Shown here: positions 52,466 through 62,778 of the stretch, in pieces
Numbering within the stretch: the stretch's first letter is position 1
How the letters are laid out: every line of letters begins with the position of its first letter
Assembly: GCA_020629135.1 (NCBI GenBank)
Contig: JAHDDX010000002.1
Span: 22,418 to 86,417 of the forward strand
DNA length: 64,000 nt
From: Hellea sp.
GTDB taxonomy: Bacteria; Pseudomonadota; Alphaproteobacteria; Caulobacterales; Maricaulaceae
Direction: 5' to 3'
Made by a program: the position numbers and the translations under genes
The notes under the pieces: generated by a model
The model's database searches: none
The model's input: the letters and a program-made list of their open reading frames with translations, nothing else
What the model was told of the DNA's origin: nothing

Positions 52466-53809
52466 ATGAAACACTTAATTGGAACAGCATTAGGATTATT
52501 GTTCTCGTTTACAGCGTCAGCAAATTTCGCGCACGCTCAATTCGCGACCATCAACGATCCGGCGTTAAATGAACGCATAAATCTTCTGGGACATGGCGGA
52601 CCTGTTTCCGGCGAATTTTCGATCGCTGCCGGACAGTCTCAAGTTTTGCAATTTGATACGAATATCGATCATGCGCTTATCTCCAATCCGACAATTGCAG
52701 ACATTATTCCAATGTCAGACCAAAGCCTATATATCATCGGCAAAGCAAATGGCCGGACGTCATTGACACTTTTTGATGATGACAAAAAACTTCTTGGTGT
52801 TTTTGGCGTTGATGTCACCTATGACTTAAGCCAGCTACGCCAGCGTATTTTTGAGTTGGCGCCGGGTGAAAATATTAGTGTGCGCACGAATGGCGATTCA
52901 ATTCTACTGAGTGGATCTGCAAGTTCTGCATCCGTCGCAACATTGGCCGCCGATTTGGCCGATCAGCATGCGCCTGGAAAAGTCATGAACGCTATTCAGA
53001 CAAACACGTCTCAACAGGTTATGCTTTCGGTCAAAATTGCCGAAGTTCAGCGCACGGCTTCGAAAGCCTTGGGACTTTCGACAGATGCATTTTTCAACAA
53101 TGGAAAAGACACGCTCACATTCCTGTCCGGGGTTGTTAATCCAGAATCGTTTGCGCGGGCATTGGGCACGGTTCAAGTTGGAGAGTTTAATGTACAGCTA
53201 TTCTTTGATGCGCTGGAAGATGATGGAGTTTTAACCACACTTGCCGAACCAAATTTGGTCGCTGTATCCGGTGAAACGGCCTTTTTCCTGGCCGGAGGTG
53301 AGTTCCCTGTCCCAATTGCGGAGAGCCGATCAGAAGACCGAATCGGCGTAACTGTCGAATTTAAAGAATTCGGGGTCAAGCTGGCATACACACCAACGGT
53401 TATCGGCGACACTATTAATCTGGTTATTGAGCCTGAAGTCAGTACGCTTGACCCATCCGCAGGGATCCAGTTGGAGAACATCATTATTCCGGGACTGGTC
53501 ACAAGGCGGGCGTCAACCACAGTTGAACTCAAAAACGGACAAAGCTTCGCGATTGCCGGCCTGTTACAGGAAACTTTTCAGGACCGTGTCAGACAAATTC
53601 CGGGCATTGGAAAAATTCCAATTCTTGGCGCTCTGGCACGTAGTTCGTCTTATGAAAAAAATGAGACCGAACTTCTGATTATTGTTACGCCTTATATCGT
53701 TGAACCGACAGAGAATCTGGACTATAATCTTCCAACCGATAATGTCACCAAACCTGACGATGCTCAGCTATTCTTTGGCGGGCAGGTCGAGCTTGGCAGA
53801 CCGGAATAA
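52466..53809 (+). CDS. cpaC: Tad secretin CpaC
   Basis: 447-residue outer-membrane secretin. Signal peptide MKHLIGTALGLLFSFTASA; a pilus-secretin N-domain and BON-like region (about 50-190); and the secretin core ending in GIGKIPILGALARSSSYEKNETELLIIVTPYIV. GAGAGGG supports the ATG at 52466; upstream in-frame sequence is not family-like. Forms the gated channel for the Flp pilus. Confidence 0.94.
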   Translation: MKHLIGTALGLLFSFTASANFAHAQFATINDPALNERINLLGHGGPVSGEFSIAAGQSQVLQFDTNIDHALISNPTIADIIPMSDQSLYIIGKANGRTSLTLFDDDKKLLGVFGVDVTYDLSQLRQRIFELAPGENISVRTNGDSILLSGSASSASVATLAADLADQHAPGKVMNAIQTNTSQQVMLSVKIAEVQRTASKALGLSTDAFFNNGKDTLTFLSGVVNPESFARALGTVQVGEFNVQLFFDALEDDGVLTTLAEPNLVAVSGETAFFLAGGEFPVPIAESRSEDRIGVTVEFKEFGVKLAYTPTVIGDTINLVIEPEVSTLDPSAGIQLENIIIPGLVTRRASTTVELKNGQSFAIAGLLQETFQDRVRQIPGIGKIPILGALARSSSYEKNETELLIIVTPYIVEPTENLDYNLPTDNVTKPDDAQLFFGGQVELGRPE

Positions 53810-53819
53810 GGGGCGCAAA

Positions 53820-54092
53820 ATGAAAACGAAATATATCGCATTAGGACTCATCATCGGCTTCGGGCTATCGGCCTGCGGTACACATAATGGTTTGATCCAT
53901 CCGAAATCTGGTGTTGCAATTAAAAAAGCGGCTGACGCACAAATTGTTGATAAAAATGCTGTGCCAGGAGCGCCCGAATACCACCCTCAAAAGGCTGCTG
54001 ACGCGGTTGATCGATATTTGAAAGACGAAATCAAGCGACCGGCCAGCGCTGGCGATTTAGCGTTTGGTGCCGGAGGCGGTGACACCGAGTAA
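53820..54092 (+). CDS. Small lipoprotein in the cpaD position
   Basis: 90 residues; lipoprotein signal with lipobox LSAC. The mature peptide is short and contains a YHPQKAADAVDRYLKDEI helix and an acidic end. It occupies the place of cpaD between cpaC and the tadG/E genes, but CpaD is normally over 200 residues and I see no CpaD sequence. It may be a reduced or replaced pilus lipoprotein. AAGGGG precedes the ATG at 53820. Confidence 0.7.
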   Translation: MKTKYIALGLIIGFGLSACGTHNGLIHPKSGVAIKKAADAQIVDKNAVPGAPEYHPQKAADAVDRYLKDEIKRPASAGDLAFGAGGGDTE

Positions 54093-54122
54093 CTTTTACC
54101 CCTTAACCGAAAGGAGCTGCGG

Positions 54123-55589
54123 ATGTGGGGCGCATTTGACAGACTTAAAACATCAGTAGCGGGCGCGACGCTCGTCTATGTATCTATTACCGTAGCTGTA
54201 GTGTTAGGCTTTATTGGCCTGGCACTGGATTTCTCACGTCACCACATCACAACAACCCAAGGACAAGCGGCCGCCGATGCAGCGGCACTCGCAGCGGCGT
54301 CTCAACTGGATGGAAAAGCCGGTTCTCGGGCCCGGGCAACAAGCGCGGCCGTCACAGCGGCTTCAGCCTTGGTCGAAAATGGCCAAAGATTTACGCAGGA
54401 ACGCGGTCAGAGAATTGACGTCACCGTGAGATTTTTAGCCAGCCTCCCCGCAAGCGATGATGACCCAATCACAGATACTCATCTGGCAACAGGTGACGAA
54501 GATGCTGAATTTGTCGAAGTTACAACCGAGATACTTAATCACTCCAATTATTTTCTGCCTGTCGTCGGGGCCTCAGCGTCTGCTGAATTACAATCCAAAG
54601 CCGTCGCCGGTCAGGAGGCTGCTGTTTGCCGGGTTACCCCCTTTGCGATTTGTAACCCTGCAGAAAACGGCGCTGACGCCAATATTGGGGCTCCATTTGA
54701 TGTTAATAATTGGGTTGGTCGTCAAATTCGGGTTCTTTCGGTTGGCGGACAGGCCACAGACCCCTGGGCCCCTGGAAATTTCGGCTATTTAAACATACCC
54801 GGTGTCGGGCAAGGCACACCAGCATTGGCGGATACTATCGCAGGGGTTGACGGCGCAAATAAATGTTTTTCAACGGAATTAGATACCGCACCCGGTGCGG
54901 TTAATGCCTTGCGCTCTGCGCTAAACACACGTTTTGACATCTATGAAAATCCGTTCTTTGGTAATGATGCGAATAATGCCAGTTACGCCCCAGCGCCAAA
55001 TGTTATCAAAGGCAGAACCTGGGACGCACAAGGTGCCAATCCCTGCCACGGAGTTACCGATCCACCACCCGCAGGCATAATGGAATTACCCAATGACAAT
55101 AATATTGAAGCGAGCCCGGGCGAACGCTTTGGAAATGGCGCATGGAATTGTGGCGACTATTGGACCGCCAATCACGGTACAACCGCCGCCCCGGCCGGGT
55201 GTACAAATGGCACAACTGCGATTTCCAGATGGGAAATCTATAATCACGAAATTGACAATGTTATCCCGGGGCCTAACCCGCCTCCCAACGGAACCAATAG
55301 TGTCGAAGAAGGCCGTCCTGTCTGTTACAAAGGTCCGCCGACTCCCAATATGAACCGTGAGCGGCGCCTGATTACTTTTGCCGTGATGAATTGCCGTGAA
55401 CACAATGTAAAAGGAAATTCAGTCGGCGTACCGTCAGAGGGCTTTATGCGGGCATTTATCATTCATCCGGTCGGAGATCCCCTGACACCTGGCGAGTCCG
55501 ATTTTCAAATTGACCTGGAAGTTGTCGATGTTTTGCAAACCGGGCAAGCGAATGGCATTTTAAGGGAATATGTCGAGATTTTCCGATGA
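54123..55589 (+). CDS. tadG: TadG-like pilus assembly protein
   Basis: 488 residues. An N-terminal helix (ATLVYVSITVAVVLGFIGLALDFSR) with the conserved Tad Asp-Phe-Ser, and an Ala-rich helix (AAADAAALAAASQL), as in TadG/TadE-like pseudopilins. A long exported domain with Cys residues follows. It overlaps tadE by 4 nt. Anchored to the inner membrane, it probably helps assemble or anchor the pilus. Confidence 0.85.
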   Translation: MWGAFDRLKTSVAGATLVYVSITVAVVLGFIGLALDFSRHHITTTQGQAAADAAALAAASQLDGKAGSRARATSAAVTAASALVENGQRFTQERGQRIDVTVRFLASLPASDDDPITDTHLATGDEDAEFVEVTTEILNHSNYFLPVVGASASAELQSKAVAGQEAAVCRVTPFAICNPAENGADANIGAPFDVNNWVGRQIRVLSVGGQATDPWAPGNFGYLNIPGVGQGTPALADTIAGVDGANKCFSTELDTAPGAVNALRSALNTRFDIYENPFFGNDANNASYAPAPNVIKGRTWDAQGANPCHGVTDPPPAGIMELPNDNNIEASPGERFGNGAWNCGDYWTANHGTTAAPAGCTNGTTAISRWEIYNHEIDNVIPGPNPPPNGTNSVEEGRPVCYKGPPTPNMNRERRLITFAVMNCREHNVKGNSVGVPSEGFMRAFIIHPVGDPLTPGESDFQIDLEVVDVLQTGQANGILREYVEIFR

Positions 55590-56101
55590 AATTTCCGATA
55601 TTTCATAATTTCAGAACGAATAAATCCGGAGCGGCACTGGTCGAATTTTCAATTTTGATCCCAGTTATTTTCTTCGGCGCTTTCGGCATGATGGAATTTG
55701 GCCGCGCACTCTATCAATTTCATGTGGCAAATAAAGGGGTGAAAGCGGCGGCGCGCTATCTGGCCAGAACGACGGCATCTCCTGGCTGTCCGCCTGTCGG
55801 TACAAACTGGTCAGCCGCTCAGACAAATGCTAAAAACCTGGCAATCCGGGGAAGCCTTGATACCAGCTCTCCGCTTTTATTGCCAAATTGGGATCAGACG
55901 ACCGACGTCACCATCGCCGTTTCCTGTGTTTCCAATGTGGCTCAAAATGGAAACCCGGCCCCTTTTCGAGGTCCGGACTCCATTCCAGTTTTAACCGTCT
56001 CAACTGAGTTCCCATTTGACGACCTCGGAATTTTGACGACCCTCGGTCTGGGTACGATTACAATCGCTGCCAACCACCAAGAATTGTTTGTTGGGGATTA
56101 A
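55586..56101 (+). CDS. tadE: TadE-like pseudopilin
   Basis: 171 residues. The TadE motif SGAALVEFSILIPVIFFGAF with Glu and the following helix are clear, and GMMEFGRALY is the second conserved block. A secreted, Cys-containing domain follows. Overlaps the upstream gene in ATGA. Confidence 0.9.
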   Translation: MKFPIFHNFRTNKSGAALVEFSILIPVIFFGAFGMMEFGRALYQFHVANKGVKAAARYLARTTASPGCPPVGTNWSAAQTNAKNLAIRGSLDTSSPLLLPNWDQTTDVTIAVSCVSNVAQNGNPAPFRGPDSIPVLTVSTEFPFDDLGILTTLGLGTITIAANHQELFVGD

Positions 56102-56102
56102 T

Positions 56103-56699
56103 ATGACCTCATTAATCCGCAAATTCAAAAATACCGAGTCCGGGTCAACCCTTCTTGAGTTTTCGTTAATCCTGCCTCTGCTGTTAGTCATGACTTTCGG
56201 CGTCGTAGAGTTTGGATATGTGCTTTATCAATTCAATAGCGCACAGAAAGCCACTCAGGCTGGTGCACGTGAGGCATCATCCAGATTGTTGATCACAGGA
56301 CTGCAAGCCTGTTTTGTGAACACCACTCTTCCAGCTGGCACGAATTGTGCAGATGTACCTGGTGCGGCAGGTTGGTCTGGAATAACCTGTTCGGGCACTG
56401 GGGGCGGAGCCTGTGAAGCTGCGGCATGGAATGCCGTTTTAGCCGAAATGCAGATTTATTTCCCTCCGTTGACCGAAGCCAATCTTGAGATCGAGATTGG
56501 GCCAACAACATTAGGATATGTTGGGCGCGAAAGACCCGTGCCCGCGATCACGGTAAGGGCAAAAAATTTGAGCTATGACTATATCGCAATTGGGGCTGTA
56601 TTGCAGGCAATGTCGGGTTCTTCCGTGCTCGGCGACTCTATCAATATTTCCTCAGCGCAAACGACGATCATCGGCGAAGATATGAATGAGGGCGCCTAA
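56103..56699 (+). CDS. Second TadE/TadF-like pseudopilin
   Basis: 198 residues from the ATG at 56103, chosen because GGGGA precedes it. TadE motif SGSTLLEFSLILPLLLVMTFG then VVEFGYVLYQF. The exported part contains Cys pairs. It starts 1 nt after the previous stop and its stop overlaps the cpaE start. Either a tadE duplicate or the tadF homologue. Confidence 0.88.
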   Translation: MTSLIRKFKNTESGSTLLEFSLILPLLLVMTFGVVEFGYVLYQFNSAQKATQAGAREASSRLLITGLQACFVNTTLPAGTNCADVPGAAGWSGITCSGTGGGACEAAAWNAVLAEMQIYFPPLTEANLEIEIGPTTLGYVGRERPVPAITVRAKNLSYDYIAIGAVLQAMSGSSVLGDSINISSAQTTIIGEDMNEGA

Positions 56700-57949
56700 T
56701 GAAAATTTTCAACAAAAAAGATAAGTCACCAGAGCGCAGTCTCTTGGCTATAATTGAATCTGATGAATCTCGGACTGCGGTTGAAAAAATGACGACCGTA
56801 ATGCCGGGCCTTGATATTCGCATCAAGCAAACCGACGATACTTTGCAAAATGGCGGAACCCTCGTCAATGGAAGCGCGGATCTGGTTTTGATTGAAGTCG
56901 ACCTGGACGATGAAAGATGTGAATCGGCCCTGGAAAAATTATGTAATTATGTAGGCATCTCGGGTTCACTCATTGTAATTGCGGATGCCCCCTCTCCAGC
57001 TCAGATAAGAAATTTGTTCAAAATGGGGGCCAGCGATGTCCTGAGCAAACCAATCGCTCAAAAAGATCTGCAACAATCAGTGCAGTCCCTAATAGGTAAA
57101 GCGACACAAATCAGGGTACGTCCTGCAGCCGGGCGGGTCATCAGCCTTATGAATTGCGGCGGCGGTGCAGGTTCGACAACGCTTGCCACCAATATTGCTC
57201 ACGATATTTCATCTCGGCGCAAAAAAATCTCAGCAACGGCACCAAAAACATTGGTTGTTGATCTGGATCTTCAATTTGGTGTGGTAGCGACATCCCTTAA
57301 TGCCAAAGGCAAGGCAACATTGCTGGATCTCATCAAGGCTGAAAACCGAATGGATGCCTCATTGATCATGGCTGCCGTGCGAAAAATTTCTGATGACATG
57401 GATGTTTTAGCCGCACCCGACGGAATTGTCCCGCTCTCCGCGGTAACCGTCGAGTTTCTGGAAAATCTGTTGGATATGTCTCGAACGATCTATGATTATA
57501 TTATCCTGGACTTACCAGCGAACTGGACCGGGTGGACAACCAAAGCAATCTCACAAAGTGATATTATCATTCCTGTTTTGCATCCGACCGTCGAACATGT
57601 TCAAAACGCTCAAAAAATTCTTGATGGATTAGACAACTTGCAAGTCGAACGCGGTAAAACATTTTTTATCATTAATCGCATCAGCAAAGGCCTTTCCCAA
57701 AAAGATCGTGTTAAAAAAATTGAAAGTGTTTTGAAGCGACCTTCATTTCGAATTGCAGATGATCCCAAACCACACATTCTAGCCCGCAATACAGGCGATC
57801 TTTTGTTCGCCGTGAGCGGCGGCGCGAGCTATGTAAAATCATTGGGACAATGCGTCGATAAATTTTTGGCTCAAATGAACTCCATCTCTTCTGATGAATA
57901 TTCGGCTGCGGACGAAAACGCATCTAATGCCGAAATTAGCTTGAGGTAA
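56699..57949 (+). CDS. cpaE: CpaE/TadZ pilus localisation ATPase
   Basis: 416 residues. N-terminal receiver-like domain (about 15-130) without a full phospho-site, then a MinD/ParA-like ATPase fold. Its Walker A is unusual, CGGGAGSTTLATNIA, where the deviant lysine of KGGxGKT is not seen; degenerate Walker A sites are known in TadZ/CpaE. VVDLDLQFG and ILDLPANW are the other ATPase blocks. Locates the pilus machinery at the pole in Caulobacter. Confidence 0.92.
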   Translation: MKIFNKKDKSPERSLLAIIESDESRTAVEKMTTVMPGLDIRIKQTDDTLQNGGTLVNGSADLVLIEVDLDDERCESALEKLCNYVGISGSLIVIADAPSPAQIRNLFKMGASDVLSKPIAQKDLQQSVQSLIGKATQIRVRPAAGRVISLMNCGGGAGSTTLATNIAHDISSRRKKISATAPKTLVVDLDLQFGVVATSLNAKGKATLLDLIKAENRMDASLIMAAVRKISDDMDVLAAPDGIVPLSAVTVEFLENLLDMSRTIYDYIILDLPANWTGWTTKAISQSDIIIPVLHPTVEHVQNAQKILDGLDNLQVERGKTFFIINRISKGLSQKDRVKKIESVLKRPSFRIADDPKPHILARNTGDLLFAVSGGASYVKSLGQCVDKFLAQMNSISSDEYSAADENASNAEISLR

Positions 57950-57954
57950 GTAAA

Positions 57955-59424
57955 ATGAAGTTCTCTTTTTTTGACAATGAGAAAGACAGCAAAGCCAAAC
58001 TGGACTTTAGCGATGAAGACACCAAGCCGTCAAAAGAACCCGTAAAGGCTAAGGTCAAATCGACTAAGGCGTCAACATCGAAAAAAACGACGCCCTCTAA
58101 AAATGTCCAATCGTCGAAAGACAGTACTGATTTTGATTTCTTCGGAGATGCCAAAGATACTGATTTTTCAAGGGACTATCTTGATCTCAAAGTTCGGCTT
58201 CATCAAAGCATTATCGATAAACTAAACCTTTCCGCATTAGACAAGGTCGACCGAAAACAAGCCCATGGCGAAATAAGCGGAATTTTAACTGAATTGCTGG
58301 AAGAAGAGCAACGACCGCTCACGAGCCAGGAACGCGCGCGGCTGGCCGACGAAATTTTGGACGAGTTAATGGGGTTTGGCCCATTGGAACCCTTACTGGC
58401 AGATCCCACGGTTTCCGACATCTTAGTCAATGGCCCCGATGAGGTATTTGTTGAACGTGCCGGTCGTTTAGAAGATACGGACGTAAAATTTCGGGATGAT
58501 GAACATCTCTTACGAATTATTGACCGGATTGTTGTGGGCGTGGGGCGCCGTATTGACGAATCCACACCGCTAGTTGACGCCAGATTACCTGATGGATCAC
58601 GGGTCAACGCCGTAATCCCTCCTATCACGTTAGATGGTGCCTCAGTATCTATTCGGAAATTCTCCAAAATTCCATTTGACTTGGAACGCTTGGTTGCCTT
58701 CGGGGCTATGACGGCAGATCTGGCCCATGTTTTAGAAGGCATTGTCGCCTGCCGCCTCAATATTATTATTTCCGGCGGTACGGGCACCGGTAAAACTACA
58801 ATGCTGAACGCCATGTCTCGCGCGATCGGACATACAGAACGCATTGTGACGATTGAGGACGCCGCCGAATTACAGCTTCAGCAGCGTCATGTCGTACGAA
58901 TGGAAACGAGACCTGCTAATATTGAGGGGACTGGCGAAGTCACCCAACGTAAATTGGTCAAAAACTCTCTTCGGATGCGACCCGATCGTATTGTCGTAGG
59001 TGAGGTCCGCGGGGGTGAAGCTTTTGATATGCTGCAGGCTATGAATACGGGTCATGACGGCTCGATCACGACTGTTCATGCTAATACGCCACGTGATGCC
59101 GTATCGCGTCTTGAGCAAATGATTGGGATGTCGGGCATGGACCTACCGATTAAATCCGTTCGAGGACAGATTGCGAGTGCGCTCGATGTGATTGTCCAGA
59201 TTAAGCGGTTTGCGGATGGTTCGCGGCGCGTCGTGTCTGTTCAGGAACTAACAGGTATGGAAGGTGATGTGGTCACCATGCAAGAGATTTTCCGTTATGA
59301 TCAGCACTATATCGATAAGGAAGGCAAAGTTCAGGGAGAGTTTGTTCACACGGGGGTCAGACCGGGATTTTTTGACGCTTTTTCGGCAAACGGCATTGAT
59401 ATCCCCGAGGGATTTCAACTTTAG
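57955..59424 (+). CDS. cpaF: Tad secretion ATPase CpaF
   Basis: 489-residue hexameric type II/IV secretion ATPase. A Lys/Ser-rich disordered N-terminus (about 1-65) precedes the N-domain. Walker A is [13 protein letters not shown], the Asp box IEDAAELQL, Walker [15 protein letters not shown], and the His box [17 protein letters not shown]. All catalytic motifs intact. Powers Flp pilus extension and retraction. Confidence 0.96.
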   Translation: MKFSFFDNEKDSKAKLDFSDEDTKPSKEPVKAKVKSTKASTSKKTTPSKNVQSSKDSTDFDFFGDAKDTDFSRDYLDLKVRLHQSIIDKLNLSALDKVDRKQAHGEISGILTELLEEEQRPLTSQERARLADEILDELMGFGPLEPLLADPTVSDILVNGPDEVFVERAGRLEDTDVKFRDDEHLLRIIDRIVVGVGRRIDESTPLVDARLPDGSRVNAVIPPITLDGASVSIRKFSKIPFDLERLVAFGAMTADLAHVLEGIVACRLNIIISGGTGTGKTTMLNAMSRAIGHTERIVTIEDAAELQLQQRHVVRMETRPANIEGTGEVTQRKLVKNSLRMRPDRIVVGEVRGGEAFDMLQAMNTGHDGSITTVHANTPRDAVSRLEQMIGMSGMDLPIKSVRGQIASALDVIVQIKRFADGSRRVVSVQELTGMEGDVVTMQEIFRYDQHYIDKEGKVQGEFVHTGVRPGFFDAFSANGIDIPEGFQL

Positions 59425-59433
59425 GATTACCTC

Positions 59434-60390
59434 ATGGATCGCATCGGTATTTATATTTTTTATGCACTGATTTTTACAACCGTTGTCCTGTTGGTCGAAG
59501 GTTTATATCTTTTCATGCGCTACAGCGCGCCGGCTGAAAAAGCCGCGAATGAACGGATGAAATTGATCGAAAAAACCAATGATGACACTATTGGATTAAC
59601 CTTGATCAAAGCCCGAAACAAACGCGGGAATGATAACGGAATTGCCGCGAAAATTGACAGCTTGCTATGGGCTGCAAATATGAAAATTCCGGCGGGAACT
59701 TTTTTCGTTTTGATTGCAGCATGTATCTTGCTCGCATTCTTGCTTCTTACGGTATTCTCAGGATTGCCCGTTTTAGGCGCTATACCTATGGCTCTTTTTC
59801 TCGGTAGCGCCCTTCCATATTTATTTGTAAAACGGCGCGCTTCCAAACGTCAAAAACAGTTTTCCGAACAACTTATTCCGGCCATCGACCTGGTTTCAAG
59901 GGGCCTACAAGCCGGTCACCCTGCAGCGGTTGCGTTGGAAATTGTGTCCAAAGAAATGCCTGATCCTGTTGGAACAGAATTCGGGCTTGCTATTGATGAA
60001 ATTAATTACGGTCTGGATCGCAATGTGGCCATGTCTAATATTGCCAAAAGATTCCCCTCGCCTGATCTGAAATTTTTTGTAAGCTCGCTTGAAATTCAAA
60101 GAGAGACAGGTGGTAATCTTGTCGAAGTATTGAACAATCTAACCAATGTTATGCGTGCTCGACGCGCAATGGTAAAGAAAATTCAAGCTATGTCTGCGGA
60201 AGGACGTTTTACAGCGTTGATTGTTGGCCTTCTACCATTTGCCGTCGCTGCGATTATTTCGCTATTAAACCCCACCTATTATCCAGAACACTTTGACAAT
60301 CCAACATTCTATATCGCAATGGCAGTTCCATTTGGACTTTATATCATTGGAATGTATTGGATTTATAAAATGATTAACATCAGGATTTAG
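59434..60390 (+). CDS. tadB: Tad inner-membrane protein TadB
   Basis: 318 residues of the type II secretion F family. Helices near 3-25, 95-130 and 265-318 flank the T2SSF domain with the QIQRETGGNL-like SLEIQRETGGNLVEVLNNL. The Tad platform subunit, pairing with TadC directly downstream. Confidence 0.94.
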   Translation: MDRIGIYIFYALIFTTVVLLVEGLYLFMRYSAPAEKAANERMKLIEKTNDDTIGLTLIKARNKRGNDNGIAAKIDSLLWAANMKIPAGTFFVLIAACILLAFLLLTVFSGLPVLGAIPMALFLGSALPYLFVKRRASKRQKQFSEQLIPAIDLVSRGLQAGHPAAVALEIVSKEMPDPVGTEFGLAIDEINYGLDRNVAMSNIAKRFPSPDLKFFVSSLEIQRETGGNLVEVLNNLTNVMRARRAMVKKIQAMSAEGRFTALIVGLLPFAVAAIISLLNPTYYPEHFDNPTFYIAMAVPFGLYIIGMYWIYKMINIRI

Positions 60391-60400
60391 GACGCGAACC

Positions 60401-61327
60401 ATGGAAATACTCATTTATGGGTTAGCATTTGCGACCACATCTATAATCATTCTAGCACTATATTCTTTTTTGAGATCAAGAGATCCATTAATTGATCGCT
60501 TAAATGAAGATGCTCACGACGAGGTATATGAAACTTCGTTACGTAAAAACGACGATAATCAATCTCTTCAGAAGCTCCTTAAACCTTTTCAGGAAAAACT
60601 TCGTAGAGAACAAAAACGCGAAGAATTCACCGACGAACGCCGAAATTTGTTACGGTCTGCGGGTTATTATCACCCGAATGCAGGGGCGATTTTATATATG
60701 ATACGGCTTATCTTGGCCGTGGTTTTTGCATTGGGCATGACAATAATTTTGTTTTTCTTTGGCGTTAATTTAAGCGCATTAGCCCGCACTTTTATCGTGG
60801 TTATGTTTGGCGCAATCGGCTATTTTTTCCCTCTGCTCGCCATTCATGCAAAATCCAGCGAACGTCGCTTGCAGTTCTCGGAAGGACTGCCTGACGCTTT
60901 GGATATGATGTTGATTTGCCTTGAATCAGGATTATCGTTTCCGGCGACCATGAAACATGTCGCCAGAGAATTGCAGGATGTTCACCCCGTGATCTTTGAG
61001 CATTTTGAAATCGCCAATTTGGAGTTTCAAGCCGGTCGGAAAAGAGCAGATGCGCTCAAAAATATGGTCAAGCGTGTAGAGTTGGATGACCTTACCTCTA
61101 TTGTAACAATGATTAATCAGTCAGACAGTCTTGGGACTAGTTTGACGCGGGCTATTCGGGCTGCGGCCGAAGACTTAAGACGTGACCGCATGTTAAAGGC
61201 AGAGGAAAAAGCCAATGCACTACCTGTTAAAATGGCTATTCCTTTGACAACTTGTATTTTTCCAACATTATTTTGCATAATTATGGTTCCTGTTGTTATA
61301 CGCATTGTAACAATGATTCCTGGATGA
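60401..61327 (+). CDS. tadC: Tad inner-membrane protein TadC
   Basis: 308 residues, the second T2SSF platform protein. Membrane segments near 3-22, 105-150 and 275-300; the domain includes PDALDMMLICLESGLSF and SLGTSLTRAIRAAAED. Transcribed with tadB, 10 nt apart. Confidence 0.94.
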   Translation: MEILIYGLAFATTSIIILALYSFLRSRDPLIDRLNEDAHDEVYETSLRKNDDNQSLQKLLKPFQEKLRREQKREEFTDERRNLLRSAGYYHPNAGAILYMIRLILAVVFALGMTIILFFFGVNLSALARTFIVVMFGAIGYFFPLLAIHAKSSERRLQFSEGLPDALDMMLICLESGLSFPATMKHVARELQDVHPVIFEHFEIANLEFQAGRKRADALKNMVKRVELDDLTSIVTMINQSDSLGTSLTRAIRAAAEDLRRDRMLKAEEKANALPVKMAIPLTTCIFPTLFCIIMVPVVIRIVTMIPG

Positions 61328-61357
61328 TTGATCTTGTTCCTACAAAGTGTCCGCTAG

Positions 61358-62266
61358 ATGATAAAACTCCACCGACGTTCAAAATTTAAACCGCTTCTGC
61401 TAACAGCATTTTCCATCCTGTTAGGCGCTTGTGGCAGCGTACCAAAACATGTTGAAGCTCCGACTTTAAATGACTTGCTGAATAGTAAGTCTATGGAAAA
61501 TGAAGATCGGACCAAGATAGTTGACGCCGCCCTTGCCAGGTCAAAAAAGGAATTGTTAGCTGAGAATTCAAAGGCCGCAGTGCATTTTGCTAAAATTGCC
61601 CATCAATTTTCACCCGAGGAACAACGCGTGCAATTGGCTCTTGCAGAAAGTCAGATTGCTTATGGCCAGTATTCTGATGCGCGTCAGATATTATTGACGG
61701 CCAATAAAGAGAACGCATCGGCAAAAGGGTTAGAACTTCAAGGCATTTCAGAATATTTTTCCGGGGACATCATTTCAGCTAAAACCTCATTTAGCCGGGC
61801 ATTGAAAATCTCGCCTGATTTGTGGAAAAGCGCTGCTATGCTGGGACGTATTGAAACAAAAGCGGGAAATTATGAAACTGCAAAAACCTGGTTCGATAAC
61901 GCTATGAACCACACAGATATTCCAGCTGCAGTTTTTGACCACAAAGGTTTTGCCGCCTTATCCATTCAAGATTGGTCTCAAGCCTCGAATGCATTTGAAG
62001 AAGCCCAACGATTATCTAGTGGAAAAATGGGGTCTCACACAGGCTACCGCATATCGAAAGCCAAAACGGGCGATTTGATTACGGCGTTGAGCCTTGCCTC
62101 CGATGAAGACGCAGCCAAATTACATTTGGAACTAGCAAAAATTGCCCTTGAAGACGGAGATCGTGTCAGCGCAATACGGCATCTGCAAAAGTCAAAAAAC
62201 ATTTCGCCAAAATATAACGCACAAACAGAACACCTTTTAAGTGCTGCTAAAGCGTTGAAAAATTAA
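61358..62266 (+). CDS. tadD: TPR lipoprotein TadD
   Basis: 302 residues with lipobox LGAC (Cys about residue 26). Tetratricopeptide repeats cover about 60-290 (AVHFAKIAHQFSPEEQRVQLALA, AKTSFSRALKISPDLWKS, SAIRHLQKSKNISP). A periplasmic TadD-like pilotin or scaffold of the pilus. Directly followed by the prepilin peptidase gene with no gap. Confidence 0.88.
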   Translation: MIKLHRRSKFKPLLLTAFSILLGACGSVPKHVEAPTLNDLLNSKSMENEDRTKIVDAALARSKKELLAENSKAAVHFAKIAHQFSPEEQRVQLALAESQIAYGQYSDARQILLTANKENASAKGLELQGISEYFSGDIISAKTSFSRALKISPDLWKSAAMLGRIETKAGNYETAKTWFDNAMNHTDIPAAVFDHKGFAALSIQDWSQASNAFEEAQRLSSGKMGSHTGYRISKAKTGDLITALSLASDEDAAKLHLELAKIALEDGDRVSAIRHLQKSKNISPKYNAQTEHLLSAAKALKN

Positions 62267-62776
62267 ATGCTATCAAGCCTGAGTCCGGTCTGGGGCATTG
62301 CGATTTGCCTGATTGCATGGGTCGCTGCAATTAAAGACCTCAGAAGTTACACAATTCCGCACATATACCCATTTGTGACCATTATTCTTTTCGTGATCTC
62401 GCTTTCTTTTGTTGAGTTTTCTTTATCATTTCTCGGCTGGCGAGTTTTAAGCGCGGCTATAGCGTTTTTAGTTGGTTTTCTGATGTTTGTCGGAGGGATT
62501 ATGGGTGGGGGAGATGTTAAATTATTTGCAGCCCTTGCCTTGTGGTTTCCACTCAAAGATCTACCCATTGTGGTTATCTTGATGACATTTCTGGGGCTGT
62601 TTTATACACTCGCAGTGCTTGGCTATCGTATGCTAAAAAACAATCAAGCGGACACGACTTCTTCGGAAAAGCTAAGCTTCATGGCCCGCTTCAGGCAGCA
62701 AATGCGATCAAAGTTACCCTATGGCCCAGCCATTGCGCTAGGCGTCACAGCTTACCTGTATCAAATAGGATTTTAA
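62267..62776 (+). CDS. cpaA: Prepilin peptidase CpaA/TadV
   Basis: 169-residue aspartic membrane protease of the type IV prepilin peptidase family, without the methylase domain. Catalytic Asp24 (IKDLRSYTIPH) and Asp83 (GGGDVKLFAAL) are intact. Cleaves the pilin at G21/A22. It starts right at the tadD stop. In Caulobacter cpaA follows pilA; here it ends the locus. Confidence 0.93.
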   Translation: MLSSLSPVWGIAICLIAWVAAIKDLRSYTIPHIYPFVTIILFVISLSFVEFSLSFLGWRVLSAAIAFLVGFLMFVGGIMGGGDVKLFAALALWFPLKDLPIVVILMTFLGLFYTLAVLGYRMLKNNQADTTSSEKLSFMARFRQQMRSKLPYGPAIALGVTAYLYQIGF

Positions 62777-62778
62777 AG

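Noticed and set aside
58203..58844. 213-residue minus-strand open frame inside cpaF
   Set aside because: Antisense of conserved secretion-ATPase motifs.
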